Shown here: positions 15,878-24,479 of the stretch, one piece after another
How positions within the stretch are numbered: position 1 is the first letter of the stretch
How the letters are laid out: every line of letters begins with the position of its first letter
The notes under the pieces: model-generated
Database searches by the model: none
Told to the model about the DNA's origin: nothing
What the model saw: the letters and a program-made list of their open reading frames with translations, nothing else
Position numbers and translations under genes: made by a program
Source: Sinomonas terrae
GTDB lineage: Bacteria > Actinomycetota > Actinomycetes > Actinomycetales > Micrococcaceae
Direction: 5' to 3'
DNA length: 64,000 nt
NCBI RefSeq assembly: GCF_022539255.1
Contig: NZ_JAKZBV010000001.1
Location: forward strand, 3,038,001 to 3,102,000

Positions 15878-16192
15878 CTAAGCTCGATCTGCCTCAAGCA
15901 GGTTCGGTTGCACCCGATGCACCAGAACTGCATCCGTGCTGTGCACCATGAGGCGACCGTGGCCGTCCTTCTCTCGGATCCACAGCACCGAGCCGTCGGG
16001 GGCGACCTCGTCGACCGTCCCGTGAACGTACATCCCCCGACCTTCGACGCGCACAGCGTCCCCGCGGGCGACTCCGCGGAAATCATCTGCTCTCTTGGCC
16101 GCCCCCGCCCAGATCCCCGACGGGCTCATCGTCCCCGATGAGCCCGTAGACGAGGCGTTCTCGATCCCGCGCTTTCCTATGCGCCACCCCAT
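15878..16192 (-). CDS. Hypothetical protein, about 104 aa
   Basis: I do not recognise the family. ATG 16192 has GGAG 6 nt upstream; the alternative ATG 16129 would give 83 residues and start nearer the compact part (MSPSGIWAG). The C-terminal 60 residues alternate charged and beta-like segments (GDAVRVEGRGMYVHGTVDEV, then SVLWIREKD), suggesting a small SH3/KOW-like barrel, an inference from pattern only. No signal peptide or membrane segment. It lies between the DedA and ABC-F genes, all on the minus strand. Confidence 0.6.
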   Translation of the reverse strand: MGWRIGKRGIENASSTGSSGTMSPSGIWAGAAKRADDFRGVARGDAVRVEGRGMYVHGTVDEVAPDGSVLWIREKDGHGRLMVHSTDAVLVHRVQPNLLEADRA

Positions 16193-16329
16193 TCCGCTCT
16201 CCACGCTGGGCGTCCCTGCCCCTTCCAAGGAGCGTAGCGATCGGCGGAGACGCCCCGGTGACGTGAGAGTGAACACTCGGTCTCTCCTGAAGATCCATTG
16301 CCCCAGCAGATCCAGAGGAGGGCCCAAGC

Positions 16330-16445
16330 AGCTACTCGAGAACCCGGAAGCTACTCTAGGATCCCGAGCTACTCCAGAATCCCCGAGCTACCCGAGAATC
16401 CCCGAGCTACTCAAGGATCTCCGAGCTATTCAAGGATCTCCGAGG
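16330..16445 (-). repeat. 19-bp stop-codon repeat at the 3' end of the ABC-F gene
   Basis: On the coding strand the end of the gene (GAGATCCTTGAA-TAG) is followed by units of 19, 19, 19, 18 and 19 bp, each ending in TAG (for example TAGCTCGGAGATCCTTGAG). Copies decay in similarity with distance from the gene. Because 19 is not a multiple of three, the extra TAGs fall in all frames. Confidence 0.9.
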
Positions 16446-18390
16446 CCTCGAGCCACGCGAGCTCGAGTTCCTCCTTTTCGGCGAGCAGAGCCTGGAGCTG
16501 GGCGTTCAGCTCGCCGAGCCGGCCGTAGTCGTCGGCGACGTCGGCCATCTGCCCGTGCAGCTTCGTCTCCTGCTCCGCTATCTTCCCGAGCTGCCGCTCG
16601 ACGCGGTTGAGCTCCTTGCGGGCCTGACGCTTCTCGGCCTCGCTCGCGCCTGAACCCCCGGCTGAGCCCGTTCCTAGGCTCCCGGCAGAGCCCGAGTCCC
16701 CGTCTGGACCCGAAACCGCATCCTTGCCCGAACCCGCAACCGAACCCCCGCCCGTGCCGCCGTCGGCCCGGGAAGCTCGGGTCCCGGCGTCGTCCGCCGC
16801 GCCGCCCGCGTCGGTGACCCTCGCCTCGCGCAGCTCGAGGTACTGTTCGACGCCGCCCGGCAGCGCCCGGACCTTCCCGTCGCCGAGCAGGGCGAGCTGG
16901 TGGTCTGTCACGCGTTCGAGGAGGTAACGGTCATGGCTCACGACCACGAGCGTCCCCGGCCAGCCGTCGAGCACGTCCTCGACGGCGGCGAGGGTGTCGG
17001 TATCCAGATCGTTCGTGGGCTCGTCGAGCATGAGGACGTTGGGCTCGCCGACCAGGAGCCTCAGGAGCTGGAGCCTTCGGCGCTCGCCGCCTGAAAGCTC
17101 GGAGACCCGCGTCCACTGCTTCTGGTTCGTGAACCCGAGCTGCTCGACGAGCTGCCCCGCGGTGAGCTCCTTGGACCCGACCGTGAAAGTCTGCTTCTCC
17201 CGCTGGATCACCTCGATGACCCGGAGGTCGGCGACGTCGTCGAGCTCGCGGACGTCCTGGCTCAGCACCGCGGACACCACTGTCTTGCCGCGCTTGACGC
17301 GCCCGGACGTCGGCGCGATCTCCCCCGCGATGAGCCGCAGAAGGGTCGACTTCCCAGCACCGTTCACGCCGACCACGCCGACCCGCTCCCCAGGCGCGAG
17401 CCGCACCGTGATGTTGTCGAAGAGAGGCGCGGCTCGGTGTCCGGCTGGATCCGGGTCCGAACCTGGGCTCGAGCCCTCAGCCGATTCCCGCCCCGAATCC
17501 AGATAAGCGAGCGTCACATCCTCGAGGTCGACGACGTCCTTGCCGAGTCGCGCCGTCGCCATCTTGGACAGCGCGACCGAATCCCGCGGCTCGGGGACGT
17601 CCGCGATGAGGGCGTTGGCAGCGTCTATGCGGAACTTCGGCTTCGACGTCCGGGCGGGGGCGCCGCGACGGAGCCACGCGAGCTCCTTCTTCATGAGGTT
17701 CTGCCGCTTGCCCTCGACGACGGCGGCCATCCGGTCGCGCTCGGCGCGGGCGAGGACGTACGCCGCGTAGCCGCCTTCGAAGGGCTCGACGATGCCGTCG
17801 TGGACCTCCCATGTGCCCGTGCATACCTCGTCGAGGAACCAGCGGTCGTGGGTCACGACGACGAACGCACCCTCGTTCGCGCGCCAACGCGTCTTGAGGT
17901 GCCGAGCCAGCCACGCGACGCCCTCGACGTCGAGATGGTTCGTGGGCTCGTCGAGCATGATGACGTCGTGCGGCTCGATGAGGAGCTTCGCGAGCGCGAC
18001 GCGGCGCTTCTGCCCACCTGAAAGCGAACGCACTTCGGCCCGCCAGTCCACGTCGCCCACAAGTCCTGCCATGATCTCGCGGATGCGGGGGTCGGCGGCC
18101 CATTCGTGAGCCGAGCGGTCTCCGACGATTGCGCGGCCCACGTCGAGGTCGCCGTCGAGCACGTCGCCCTGGTCGAGGTAGCCCACGTGGACGCCGCGCC
18201 GCCAGGTGACGCGGCCCCCGTCAGGCTCGGCTCGTTGCGAGAGAAGCCGCATGAGGGTCGACTTACCGTCCCCGTTGCGGCCCACAATGCCGACACGATC
18301 CCCCTCGTTGAGGCCCACCGTCACGCCGTCGAGGACGGTGCGGGTTCCGAAGGAGATGCTGAGGTTCTCGCCGCCGAGCAGGTGTGCCAC
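16426..18390 (-). CDS. ABC-F family ATPase (ribosome-associated type)
   Basis: 654 residues: two tandem ABC domains without membrane segments. Walker A motifs are GRNGDGKST and GVNGAGKST, signatures LSGGQKRR and LSGGERRR, Walker B MLDEPTNHLD and MLDEPTNDLD. ABC-F proteins act on the ribosome in translation or antibiotic protection; which role applies here cannot be told. After about residue 515 a Gly/Ser/Asp-rich linker built from imperfect repeats leads to a C-terminal coiled coil (about 580-654). It starts at GTG 18390. Confidence 0.93.
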   Translation of the reverse strand: MAHLLGGENLSISFGTRTVLDGVTVGLNEGDRVGIVGRNGDGKSTLMRLLSQRAEPDGGRVTWRRGVHVGYLDQGDVLDGDLDVGRAIVGDRSAHEWAADPRIREIMAGLVGDVDWRAEVRSLSGGQKRRVALAKLLIEPHDVIMLDEPTNHLDVEGVAWLARHLKTRWRANEGAFVVVTHDRWFLDEVCTGTWEVHDGIVEPFEGGYAAYVLARAERDRMAAVVEGKRQNLMKKELAWLRRGAPARTSKPKFRIDAANALIADVPEPRDSVALSKMATARLGKDVVDLEDVTLAYLDSGRESAEGSSPGSDPDPAGHRAAPLFDNITVRLAPGERVGVVGVNGAGKSTLLRLIAGEIAPTSGRVKRGKTVVSAVLSQDVRELDDVADLRVIEVIQREKQTFTVGSKELTAGQLVEQLGFTNQKQWTRVSELSGGERRRLQLLRLLVGEPNVLMLDEPTNDLDTDTLAAVEDVLDGWPGTLVVVSHDRYLLERVTDHQLALLGDGKVRALPGGVEQYLELREARVTDAGGAADDAGTRASRADGGTGGGSVAGSGKDAVSGPDGDSGSAGSLGTGSAGGSGASEAEKRQARKELNRVERQLGKIAEQETKLHGQMADVADDYGRLGELNAQLQALLAEKEELELAWLEASEILE

Positions 18391-18439
18391 GAATCGCTTT
18401 CTGAAGGGGTGATGGCTCAGGGAGCCGCTGGAAGACTTT

Positions 18440-19399
18440 CTACAGCAGGGTATCGCTCACGATCCGGGCCCCGGGGACAGGCCCGTGGACTGCTACGGCG
18501 CTGGCCCCGCGATGGGTGAGTGCCTCGGCCAGCTCGGAGGCGGCCACCGGATCCTCTGCGAGAAGCGCCACCGTCGGCCCCGACCCCGACACGATCGACG
18601 CGAGGGCTCCGTGTGAGTCTCCCCAACCGAGGGTGTCACGGAGCCCGGGGGCGAGCGAGACCGCGGCGCGCTGGAGGTCATTTACGAGGAGGTGACTCAG
18701 GGCTGGAGCATCGCCCGCGCGGACTGCCGCGAGGATTCCGGGCTCGACGTCGACCGGCTCCTCGGCCTCGACGCCTTCCTCGGCGCGGAGCCGGTCGAGC
18801 TCGCGGAAGACCGCGGGGGTGCTGAGGCCGAAGTCCGCGGGTGCGAGCACCCAGTCGAGCCGGGCGGTTGCGAGGGCGGGAGACAGGCGGTCCCCGACAC
18901 CGAGTCCGACGGCGGCGCCTCCGAGGAGCGCGAACGGCACGTCTGCGCCGAGTTCGGCAGCGAGGTGGGCGAGCTCCTCCCTCGAGAGGCCGCTCCCCCA
19001 GAGGGCGTCACACGCCACGAGGGCCGCCGCGGCGTCGGCCGAACCACCGCCCATGCCTCCGGCGACAGGAACCCGCTTCGTGATTTCGAGGTGAACGCCT
19101 GTCGCGTGCTCGGAGACCTCGGCCATGAGCGCCGCGGCCCGTACGGCGAGGTTGCTCTCGTCGAGCGGGATCTCGAGCTCGTCGAGGTCGAGGGTGCTTT
19201 CGGGGCTCATGCTCACCGTGATGCCTGGTTCGTCCGACGCCGTGGCACGCACCTCTTCGAACAGCGAGACGGCCAAGTACACGCTCGCGACACTGTGGTA
19301 GCCGTCAGGGCGAAGCGGCCCTACACAGAGCGAGACGTTGATCTTGCCAGGGGCCTTGGCCCGCACTGATCTGCGGCCGCCACCGCTCCCTGAACGCAT
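18440..19399 (-). CDS. ispE: 4-diphosphocytidyl-2-C-methyl-D-erythritol kinase
   Basis: 319 residues of the GHMP kinase superfamily: N-terminal KAPGKINVSLCVG, the glycine-rich ATP loop PVAGGMGGGSADAAA, and a C-terminal GSGPTVALL. It phosphorylates CDP-methylerythritol in the MEP isoprenoid pathway. The ATG follows TAGCGT by 6 nt, so it may be leaderless. It starts 10 bp from the end of rsmA, the conserved rsmA-ispE order. Confidence 0.95.
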   Translation of the reverse strand: MRSGSGGGRRSVRAKAPGKINVSLCVGPLRPDGYHSVASVYLAVSLFEEVRATASDEPGITVSMSPESTLDLDELEIPLDESNLAVRAAALMAEVSEHATGVHLEITKRVPVAGGMGGGSADAAAALVACDALWGSGLSREELAHLAAELGADVPFALLGGAAVGLGVGDRLSPALATARLDWVLAPADFGLSTPAVFRELDRLRAEEGVEAEEPVDVEPGILAAVRAGDAPALSHLLVNDLQRAAVSLAPGLRDTLGWGDSHGALASIVSGSGPTVALLAEDPVAASELAEALTHRGASAVAVHGPVPGARIVSDTLL

Positions 19400-19405
19400 C
19401 CCCCC

Positions 19406-19411
19406 ACGCTA
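19406..19411 (-). promoter_or_regulatory. Leaderless-type -10 (TAGCGT) for ispE
   Basis: TAGCGT ends 6 nt before the ispE ATG and overlaps the 3' end of rsmA. An internal promoter would let ispE be transcribed apart from rsmA. Confidence 0.4.
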
Positions 19412-20419
19412 GCGCAGTGTCCCTCCCCCGGCCGCAGCGTCACCCCCGGCAGCCTCTCCCCCAAGCCCGGCCTCTCCCAGAGTCCCAGCCTCTCCCAGAG
19501 ACCCAGCCTGTCCCAGAGTCCCAGCCTGTCCCAGAGTCCCAGCCTCTCCCAGAGACCCAGTCGGGCGCTGCTCTGCGATGCGCGCGAAATCCTCAACACC
19601 GAGGGTCTCGCCGCGCGCGCTGGGGTCGACACCAGCGGCGACAAGTGCCTTCTCGGCGGCGGGAGCGCCACCAGCCCACCCGGACAGAGCCGCTCGCAGC
19701 GTCTTGCGCCGTTGGGCGAACGCGGCGTCGACGACGGCGAAGACCTCGGCTCGTGTCGCCGTCGTCCGCGGAGGCTCCTGCCGCTCAAAGGCGACGAGCC
19801 CCGAATGGATGCGCGGTGCTGGCCAGAAGACGTTGGTGCCGATGACTCCGGCCTTGCGCATTGTGCCGTACCAAGCGGCCTTGACGCTCGGGACACCGTA
19901 GATCCGGGACCCCGGCCCAGCCGCGAGCCTGTCCGCGACTTCGTCCTGAACCATGACAAGACCATGACGCAGGCTCGGGAAGTGCTCCAGCAGGTGGAGG
20001 ACCACCGGGACGGCCACGTTGTAGGGAAGGTTCGCGACGACCGCGCTCGGACGCGAAGAGGGTCCGGGTGGGAGTTCCTTGACTTTCAGGGCGTCGGCCC
20101 GGACGAGGTCGAAGCGGCCGACGGCGTCCGGGCGCCACCGCGCGACCGTGTCAGGGAGCCTGCCGGCAAGGACGGGATCGATCTCGATCGCGACCACGTG
20201 CGCCGCCGCGTCGAGGAGCCCCAGGGTGAGCGAGCCCAGCCCGGGGCCGACTTCGAGGACGGTCTCTGCCGGATCGACCTTCGCCGCGGCGACGATCCTG
20301 CGGATGGTATTGCCGTCGATCACGAAGTTCTGGCCGAGGGTCTTGGTCGGGCGGATGCCGAGTTCCTCGGCGAGCGCCCGGATGTCGGCCGCCCCCAGCA
20401 GGTGCGCGGGTTCAGTCAC
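19409..20419 (-). CDS. rsmA: 16S rRNA (adenine1518/1519-N6)-dimethyltransferase
   Basis: 336 residues. Rossmann methyltransferase: RPTKTLGQNFVID near the N-terminus, SAM loop EVGPGLGSLT, catalytic NLPYNV, and the C-terminal helical domain to about residue 285. It dimethylates two adenines near the 3' end of 16S rRNA (KsgA). The GTG at 20419 follows TAGGAT by 6 nt (leaderless-type). Residues from about 286 on are a repeat tail (units GSLGEA, GTLGQA, GTLGEA) absent from typical KsgA proteins. Confidence 0.95.
   Translation of the reverse strand: MTEPAHLLGAADIRALAEELGIRPTKTLGQNFVIDGNTIRRIVAAAKVDPAETVLEVGPGLGSLTLGLLDAAAHVVAIEIDPVLAGRLPDTVARWRPDAVGRFDLVRADALKVKELPPGPSSRPSAVVANLPYNVAVPVVLHLLEHFPSLRHGLVMVQDEVADRLAAGPGSRIYGVPSVKAAWYGTMRKAGVIGTNVFWPAPRIHSGLVAFERQEPPRTTATRAEVFAVVDAAFAQRRKTLRAALSGWAGGAPAAEKALVAAGVDPSARGETLGVEDFARIAEQRPTGSLGEAGTLGQAGTLGQAGSLGEAGTLGEAGLGGEAAGGDAAAGGGTLR
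19450..19562 (-). repeat. 18-bp in-frame repeat encoding the RsmA tail
   Basis: About six imperfect copies of an 18-bp unit (plus strand CAGCCTCTCCCAGAGTCC) encode alternating SLGEAG/TLGQAG hexapeptides. The array sits exactly where other genes here have extragenic 3' repeats. Confidence 0.85.
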
Positions 20420-20425
20420 CCGAGA

Positions 20426-20431
20426 ATCCTA
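20426..20431 (-). promoter_or_regulatory. Leaderless-type -10 (TAGGAT) for rsmA
   Basis: TAGGAT lies 6 nt before the GTG start at 20419. Confidence 0.5.
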
Positions 20432-20565
20432 CCGGGGCAGAATCACCGACCCGGGCGCCTCAAGTGGTATCCCTCAGCGGTCATCCCCGCATCGGCGGTC
20501 CCGCACCGGCAATCCCGCACCGGTCATCGCCGCACCGATCATCGCCGCACCGGCAATCCCGGCGT

Positions 20566-20680
20566 CAGCTGCTCGCGGCTCCCGTCAGCTGCTCGCCGCG
20601 CCGTCAGCGGTTCGCCGCGCCGTCAGCTGTTCGCGGCTCCCGTCAGCGGTTCGCCGCGCCGTCAGCTGCTCGCCGCCCAG
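20566..20680 (-). repeat. 19-20 bp stop-codon repeat at the 3' end of rpfB
   Basis: The last codons and stop of rpfB (GCGGCGAGCAGCTGA on the coding strand) are repeated about five more times downstream with 19-20 bp periods, alternating GGCGCGGCGA and GGGAGCCGCGA. Each unit carries TGA. A second degenerate array (GCACCGGTCATCGCC-like) continues to about 20480. Confidence 0.9.
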
Positions 20681-21825
20681 GCACAGCCCCACGGGGAGAG
20701 GCCGGACTTGGCGTAATAGGTGTTGGCCACGGCGATCTGCTGCGCCTTGCTCGCGAGGGAGGCATTCGGCGCATACTGGCCGCCGCCGTTGGCCATCCAG
20801 GACGAGACATCGAACTGGAGGCCGCCGTAGTAGCCGTTGCCGGTGTTCGCCGCCCAGTTGCCGCCCGACTCGCACTGGGCGATCTTGTCCCACATCGCCT
20901 CGTTCGCCACCGGCGGAGCCGCCGTGGAAGCAGACGATGGAGATGACGACGGCGAGGGCTGGGGGTCAGGCTGCTTCGTCCCGACGAGGATCTCCTGGGC
21001 GATCGGCTGGACTGTCACGTTCTGCGAGAGGAGCGTTCGGCTTGCTTCATGGCCGTCGACCGCGAGCACCTGGTAGTTCTTCACGAGCGTGCCGGGAACG
21101 CCCTGCTGAACGACCTTGGTCTGACCCACGGGGAGGTCCGCGCTGTCGGTCCGGTCGGTGCTGAAGGGGATGGGCTCCGTGACCGTGTCCGCCTTGCCTG
21201 CGTCGACGCGCGTCACCTTGAGCACGAGGCCATTCACGACAGGGGTGTTGCCGGGCAGGGAGACCGTGTCGTTCGGGGCGAGCGTGAGTCCGAGTTCGGA
21301 GAGGAGGGCTCCCACTGTCGCTGCCGCCGTCGTCCGAGTCACGGCCTGGCCATCGACAAGGACGGTGACGTCCTTCGGGGTTGAGATCGCCACGACGCTC
21401 CCCTGTGGCGCGAGCTCGGTGGAGCCCGCCAACGATACGACGCTGTTCGAGGCCACTCCGAGCTGGCGGACGAGCGCATCAACGGTTGGCACGGTTGTCT
21501 CGACCGTGCGTTGCGCACCGTCGAGCCGGACTGTGACCTCCTTGGAGCGGTTGACGGTGATCACCGCACCGCTCTGCACTGAGTCGGAGAGGGCGGGCTG
21601 GACGACATCGGCCGGGTTGATCCCCACGTCGGCGCCTCGGACCACTTGATCAACGGTCCCGGCGAACGTCTGGATGGTGCTGGCCTTGCCGTCCACTGTG
21701 AGCGTGACGGTCTTCGCATTTGCGACGAACGCGGTCGTGCCGAGCACGAGCGCACCGACGACTGCGACCTGGCCGGCGATCCGAAACGGCTTCGCCGTGG
21801 CGCTCTCGGCGGAGTATCTACTCAC
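20662..21825 (-). CDS. rpfB: Resuscitation-promoting factor, RpfB type
   Basis: 387 residues from GTG 21825 (AGGG 5-6 nt upstream); an in-frame extension to 21921 lacks a ribosome site. A signal/anchor helix (about 15-36) is followed by three DUF348 repeats (about 38-195), a G5 domain (about 200-280), a Pro/Ser linker, and the lysozyme-like Rpf domain (about 310-387) with the catalytic glutamate in AQCESGGNW. Secreted muralytic enzymes of this type cleave peptidoglycan and wake dormant cells. It follows tatD and precedes rsmA, the order conserved in actinobacteria. Confidence 0.95.
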   Translation of the reverse strand: MSRYSAESATAKPFRIAGQVAVVGALVLGTTAFVANAKTVTLTVDGKASTIQTFAGTVDQVVRGADVGINPADVVQPALSDSVQSGAVITVNRSKEVTVRLDGAQRTVETTVPTVDALVRQLGVASNSVVSLAGSTELAPQGSVVAISTPKDVTVLVDGQAVTRTTAAATVGALLSELGLTLAPNDTVSLPGNTPVVNGLVLKVTRVDAGKADTVTEPIPFSTDRTDSADLPVGQTKVVQQGVPGTLVKNYQVLAVDGHEASRTLLSQNVTVQPIAQEILVGTKQPDPQPSPSSSPSSASTAAPPVANEAMWDKIAQCESGGNWAANTGNGYYGGLQFDVSSWMANGGGQYAPNASLASKAQQIAVANTYYAKSGLSPWGCAWAASS

Positions 21826-21970
21826 ATGGGCCCTAACCTCACAGGATCCGGGCACGGGTGCAGCGGACGCGGGCACAGGGGTGACCGGACCCCGTGACTG
21901 CAGCTGCTCGCGCAACTGCACGGGGCTCTACTCGTCCGCGGGCCTTCCCCGACCCCGGCTACTGACAACC

Positions 21971-22000
21971 GAGCGTAACCGAAGCGTTACCAACGAGCAA
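21971..22000 (-). other. Small hairpin upstream of rpfB
   Basis: On the minus strand GTAAC-GCTTCG-GTTAC forms a 5-bp stem about 150 nt before the rpfB start, within the tatD-rpfB gap. It could be part of an rpfB leader. No recognisable c-di-AMP (ydaO-type) aptamer was seen. Confidence 0.35.
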
Positions 22001-22103
22001 GGAAAGATTACATTTCAGCCACACCAGATGAGAGCGAAGTCCCAGAGAAGTTGGACTGCCTTTTGATGAATGGGTGGCCGCCTTCGTGAAATCCAGTGGC
22101 GTT

Positions 22104-23072
22104 TCAGTCCCAGCTGCCGTAGGCCTCTACGGTGTTCTCGCCGAGCCTCGTGCAGAGCGCTTCCAAGTCTGTTGAGAGCACCTCGGCCATCCCCCGAACC
22201 GTGTACGGGACCATGTAGCTCGCGTTCGGCCGCCCTCGGAACGGGTGTGGGGTGAGGAACGGCGAGTCCGTCTCGACAAGGATGCGCGAGGGCTCGGCAA
22301 CGGCGAGGGCACGGCGAAGGTTCTCGGCGTTCTTGAAGGTAAGGGTGCCGGCGAACGAGAGGAACCAGCCGTGCTCGTTGCACGTCCTCGCCAGGTCCTC
22401 GTCTCCTGAGAAGCAGTGGAAGACGACCTTCTCAGGAGCCCCTTCCTCACCGAGGATGCGGACGACGTCGTCGTGCGCCTCCCGATCATGGATCTGGAGG
22501 GTGAGGCCCAAGCGCTTCGCGATGTCGATGTGGCGGCGGAACGACTCGTGCTGGACCTTGAGTGCCTCCCCGTGGGTGCGGAAGTAGTCGAGCCCCGTCT
22601 CTCCGATCGCGCGCACCCGAGGGTGGGCGGCGAGTTCCTCGATCTCGGCGAGCGCCGTCTCGAATTCCCCCCGCTCCGCATAACGTGGCGCGTCGTTCGG
22701 ATGGAGCGCGACGGCCCCGAGGAGGCGGGAGTCGGCGTCGAGCGCCTCGACAGTGAACCGCGACGAGGGAAGGTCACACCCAACCTGGACTGCGCGATGC
22801 ACGCCTACCGCCTCCGCGGCGTCGAGCGCCTCCCGCACACCCACCTCGACGAGGCCGTCCCGGAAGTTCAGATGAGTGTGGTTGTCGATCACCGGGACCG
22901 GAAGCGGCTCGGGCGCAGGCGGATACTCCAGTCGGCGCTTCCGGCCAGTCTCGTCGTGAGCCGAGCGCACCTCGCTGCCATTACCGCGTGGGCCGCCGCT
23001 TGACCCGTCGCTCTCGGGCGTCTCTTCCGAGTCCTTCAAGCGGTAGGGAGCGGGCGGAAGGGATGCACACAT
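22104..23072 (-). CDS. TatD family metal-dependent hydrolase
   Basis: 322 residues from ATG 23072, 7 nt after TAGAGT (leaderless-type). It is a TIM-barrel amidohydrolase with metal ligands HTHLNF (65-70), the GETGLDYF glutamate, H in HCFSGDED, and ETDSPFLTPHP near the C-terminus. TatD proteins are 3'-5' exonucleases/DNases in DNA repair and turnover. The first 50 or so residues are a charged extension. In actinobacteria it normally follows metG; here the upstream neighbour is an insertion-sequence region. Confidence 0.92.
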   Translation of the reverse strand: MCASLPPAPYRLKDSEETPESDGSSGGPRGNGSEVRSAHDETGRKRRLEYPPAPEPLPVPVIDNHTHLNFRDGLVEVGVREALDAAEAVGVHRAVQVGCDLPSSRFTVEALDADSRLLGAVALHPNDAPRYAERGEFETALAEIEELAAHPRVRAIGETGLDYFRTHGEALKVQHESFRRHIDIAKRLGLTLQIHDREAHDDVVRILGEEGAPEKVVFHCFSGDEDLARTCNEHGWFLSFAGTLTFKNAENLRRALAVAEPSRILVETDSPFLTPHPFRGRPNASYMVPYTVRGMAEVLSTDLEALCTRLGENTVEAYGSWD

Positions 23073-23079
23073 GGTTCCC

Positions 23080-23085
23080 ACTCTA
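23080..23085 (-). promoter_or_regulatory. Leaderless-type -10 (TAGAGT) for tatD
   Basis: TAGAGT ends 7 nt before the ATG at 23072. Confidence 0.45.
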
Positions 23086-23137
23086 GGCGGGAACGACGTC
23101 GCCTCCGGCCGGGCGTCCTGCCGGTTACCGCTGGTAC

Positions 23138-23165
23138 TAGAACGACGGCGGGGCGTCAGGCTCTG
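23138..23165 (-). pseudogene. 3'-terminal fragment of a 13E12-type HNH gene
   Basis: 28 nt match the 3' end of the intact HNH gene (26158-26185) with one mismatch. In the minus-strand frame it reads PEPDAPPSF-stop against PEPDAPPPF-stop. Similarity fades upstream. It is either a relic of another HNH copy or a duplicated 3' end cut off by the IS elements. Confidence 0.7.
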
Positions 23166-23194
23166 GGCATGGCGTCCCCTCGGGCGGATCCTCC

Positions 23195-23262
23195 CGTCAC
23201 CGGATTCTTCCGTCACCGGGTTCTTCCGTCACCGGATTCTTCCGTCACTACTGGGACTAGAC
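23195..23262 (-). repeat. Degenerate 17-19 bp repeat upstream of tatD
   Basis: About four copies of CCGTCACCGGATTCTT (plus strand). The outermost unit (minus strand CTAGTCCCAGTAGTGAC) resembles the sequence following the HNH fragment (CTAGTACCAGCGGTAAC), linking both to one array. Confidence 0.7.
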
Positions 23263-23396
23263 GGTATGCAGTGACCGCCCTTGCGTGGGTGGTTGCGGGC
23301 CGGGGCCTCGCTCACGCAGATTCGTGGGTTACCGAGCAGAGTCCCCTGCTCGGCCTATCCGACATGCGTGGGAGGCCCCGAATCTTCTATGTCGCG

Positions 23397-24479
23397 TCAA
23401 GCTGCTGCGAGTGCGTCGCGGTGGAGTGCGTTGAGGGTGCGGTAGAGGTGGCGGGCGAGGTATCTCTTGAGGCAGCGACGGATCTCGCGTGTGGTTCTGC
23501 CTTCGGCTGTGCGTCGTTCGGCGTAGGCACGGCTGTCGGGATCGTGGACCATTCGGGTGATGGTGGCCATGTGCAGGGCCCGGTTGAGGCGTCTGTCGCC
23601 TCCTCGGTTGAGCCGGTATCGGACGATGTTCCCGGAAGAAGCCGGGACGGGGCTGACCCCGGCAAGAGTGGCGAAAGCGGCCTCGGAGCGGACCCTCCCG
23701 AGGTGTGACCAGGCGGTGTAGACCACGGCGGCGGTGACCGGTCCTATGCCGGTCATCTCCAGCAGGGGCGCGGCGGGGCTAGCCTTGACGAGCTCGGATG
23801 TGCAGTGCTGGTTGTCCGCGAGCTCCTCGTCCAGAACGCGGATTCGTTTGGCAAGGCGGACCGCCTCCGTCCGGGCGGTGGCAGCCGCGACGCCCTCTTC
23901 CCGTGCCCGCCATCGCGCCATCTCCGTGACCTGGGTGGCTGAGAGGGGCCGGCGGGCGTCGATCCCGAGGTCGACGGTCCGGGCCAGGGCAGTGAGTGCG
24001 TTGACCTTGGCCGTGCGCTCGAGCGTCATCTGCTCCCTTGCCGCGATGAGCACTCGCAGGGCAGCGCGCACGCCCTCATCCTGGCGTGGGATACGCAGGC
24101 GGGTGCCCTCGAGCGGGAGGGCTGCGGCCGCGATCGCGGCCGCGTCCAGCGGATCGGATTTCCCTGTGGTGGTTCGTGAGCGAACGTAGCCCCTGGGGGC
24201 TTCCACAGCCTCGAAGCCGGCCTTCACGACTGCCGCTGCGAGCTGGGCTCCATAGCTGCCGATTCCCTCGATGACCCAGAGTGCGTCTGCGTCTCCTCCC
24301 GTGCGGCGGGCCGCCCAGTCGAGGGCCCTCCGCATGCCCGCCGCGGTGGCCGGGAATTGCTGGCAGCCGAGCTGTTCACCGGTCGCCGCGCGGACCATGG
24401 CAAGGGTGTGGGTGCGGGCGTGGGTGTCCACGCCGATGACGAACGGGCGCGTCTGTGCGACAGTAGTCTTCGCGGCCAC
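23397..24479 (-). CDS. IS110-family transposase (first element)
   Basis: 360 residues from GTG 24479 with GGAAGGAA upstream. The N-terminal RuvC-like DEDD domain has D18 (VIGVDTH), E71 (VIEGIGSYG), and D109/D112 (GKSDPLDAAA). The C-terminal Tnp_20 domain has a helix-hairpin-like LLEMTGIGPVTA and the catalytic-serine region PASSGNIVRYRLNRGGDRRLN. These RNA-guided recombinases use a bridge RNA encoded in the element's noncoding end. The frame appears intact. Confidence 0.93.
   Translation of the reverse strand: MAAKTTVAQTRPFVIGVDTHARTHTLAMVRAATGEQLGCQQFPATAAGMRRALDWAARRTGGDADALWVIEGIGSYGAQLAAAVVKAGFEAVEAPRGYVRSRTTTGKSDPLDAAAIAAAALPLEGTRLRIPRQDEGVRAALRVLIAAREQMTLERTAKVNALTALARTVDLGIDARRPLSATQVTEMARWRAREEGVAAATARTEAVRLAKRIRVLDEELADNQHCTSELVKASPAAPLLEMTGIGPVTAAVVYTAWSHLGRVRSEAAFATLAGVSPVPASSGNIVRYRLNRGGDRRLNRALHMATITRMVHDPDSRAYAERRTAEGRTTREIRRCLKRYLARHLYRTLNALHRDALAAA

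Larger units (their letters stand above)
23073..23396. other. 324-bp intergenic region between tatD and the IS110 pair
   Basis: It holds the tatD promoter hexamer, a 28-nt copy of the 3' end of the downstream HNH gene (23138-23165), a degenerate repeat (23195-23262), and the right end of the first IS110 element (about 23380-23396). No gene was seen. Confidence 0.6.

Noticed and set aside
21826..22103. c-di-AMP (ydaO) riboswitch upstream of rpfB
   Set aside because: Known for some actinobacterial rpf genes, but I could not find its conserved sequence blocks; only a small hairpin is visible.
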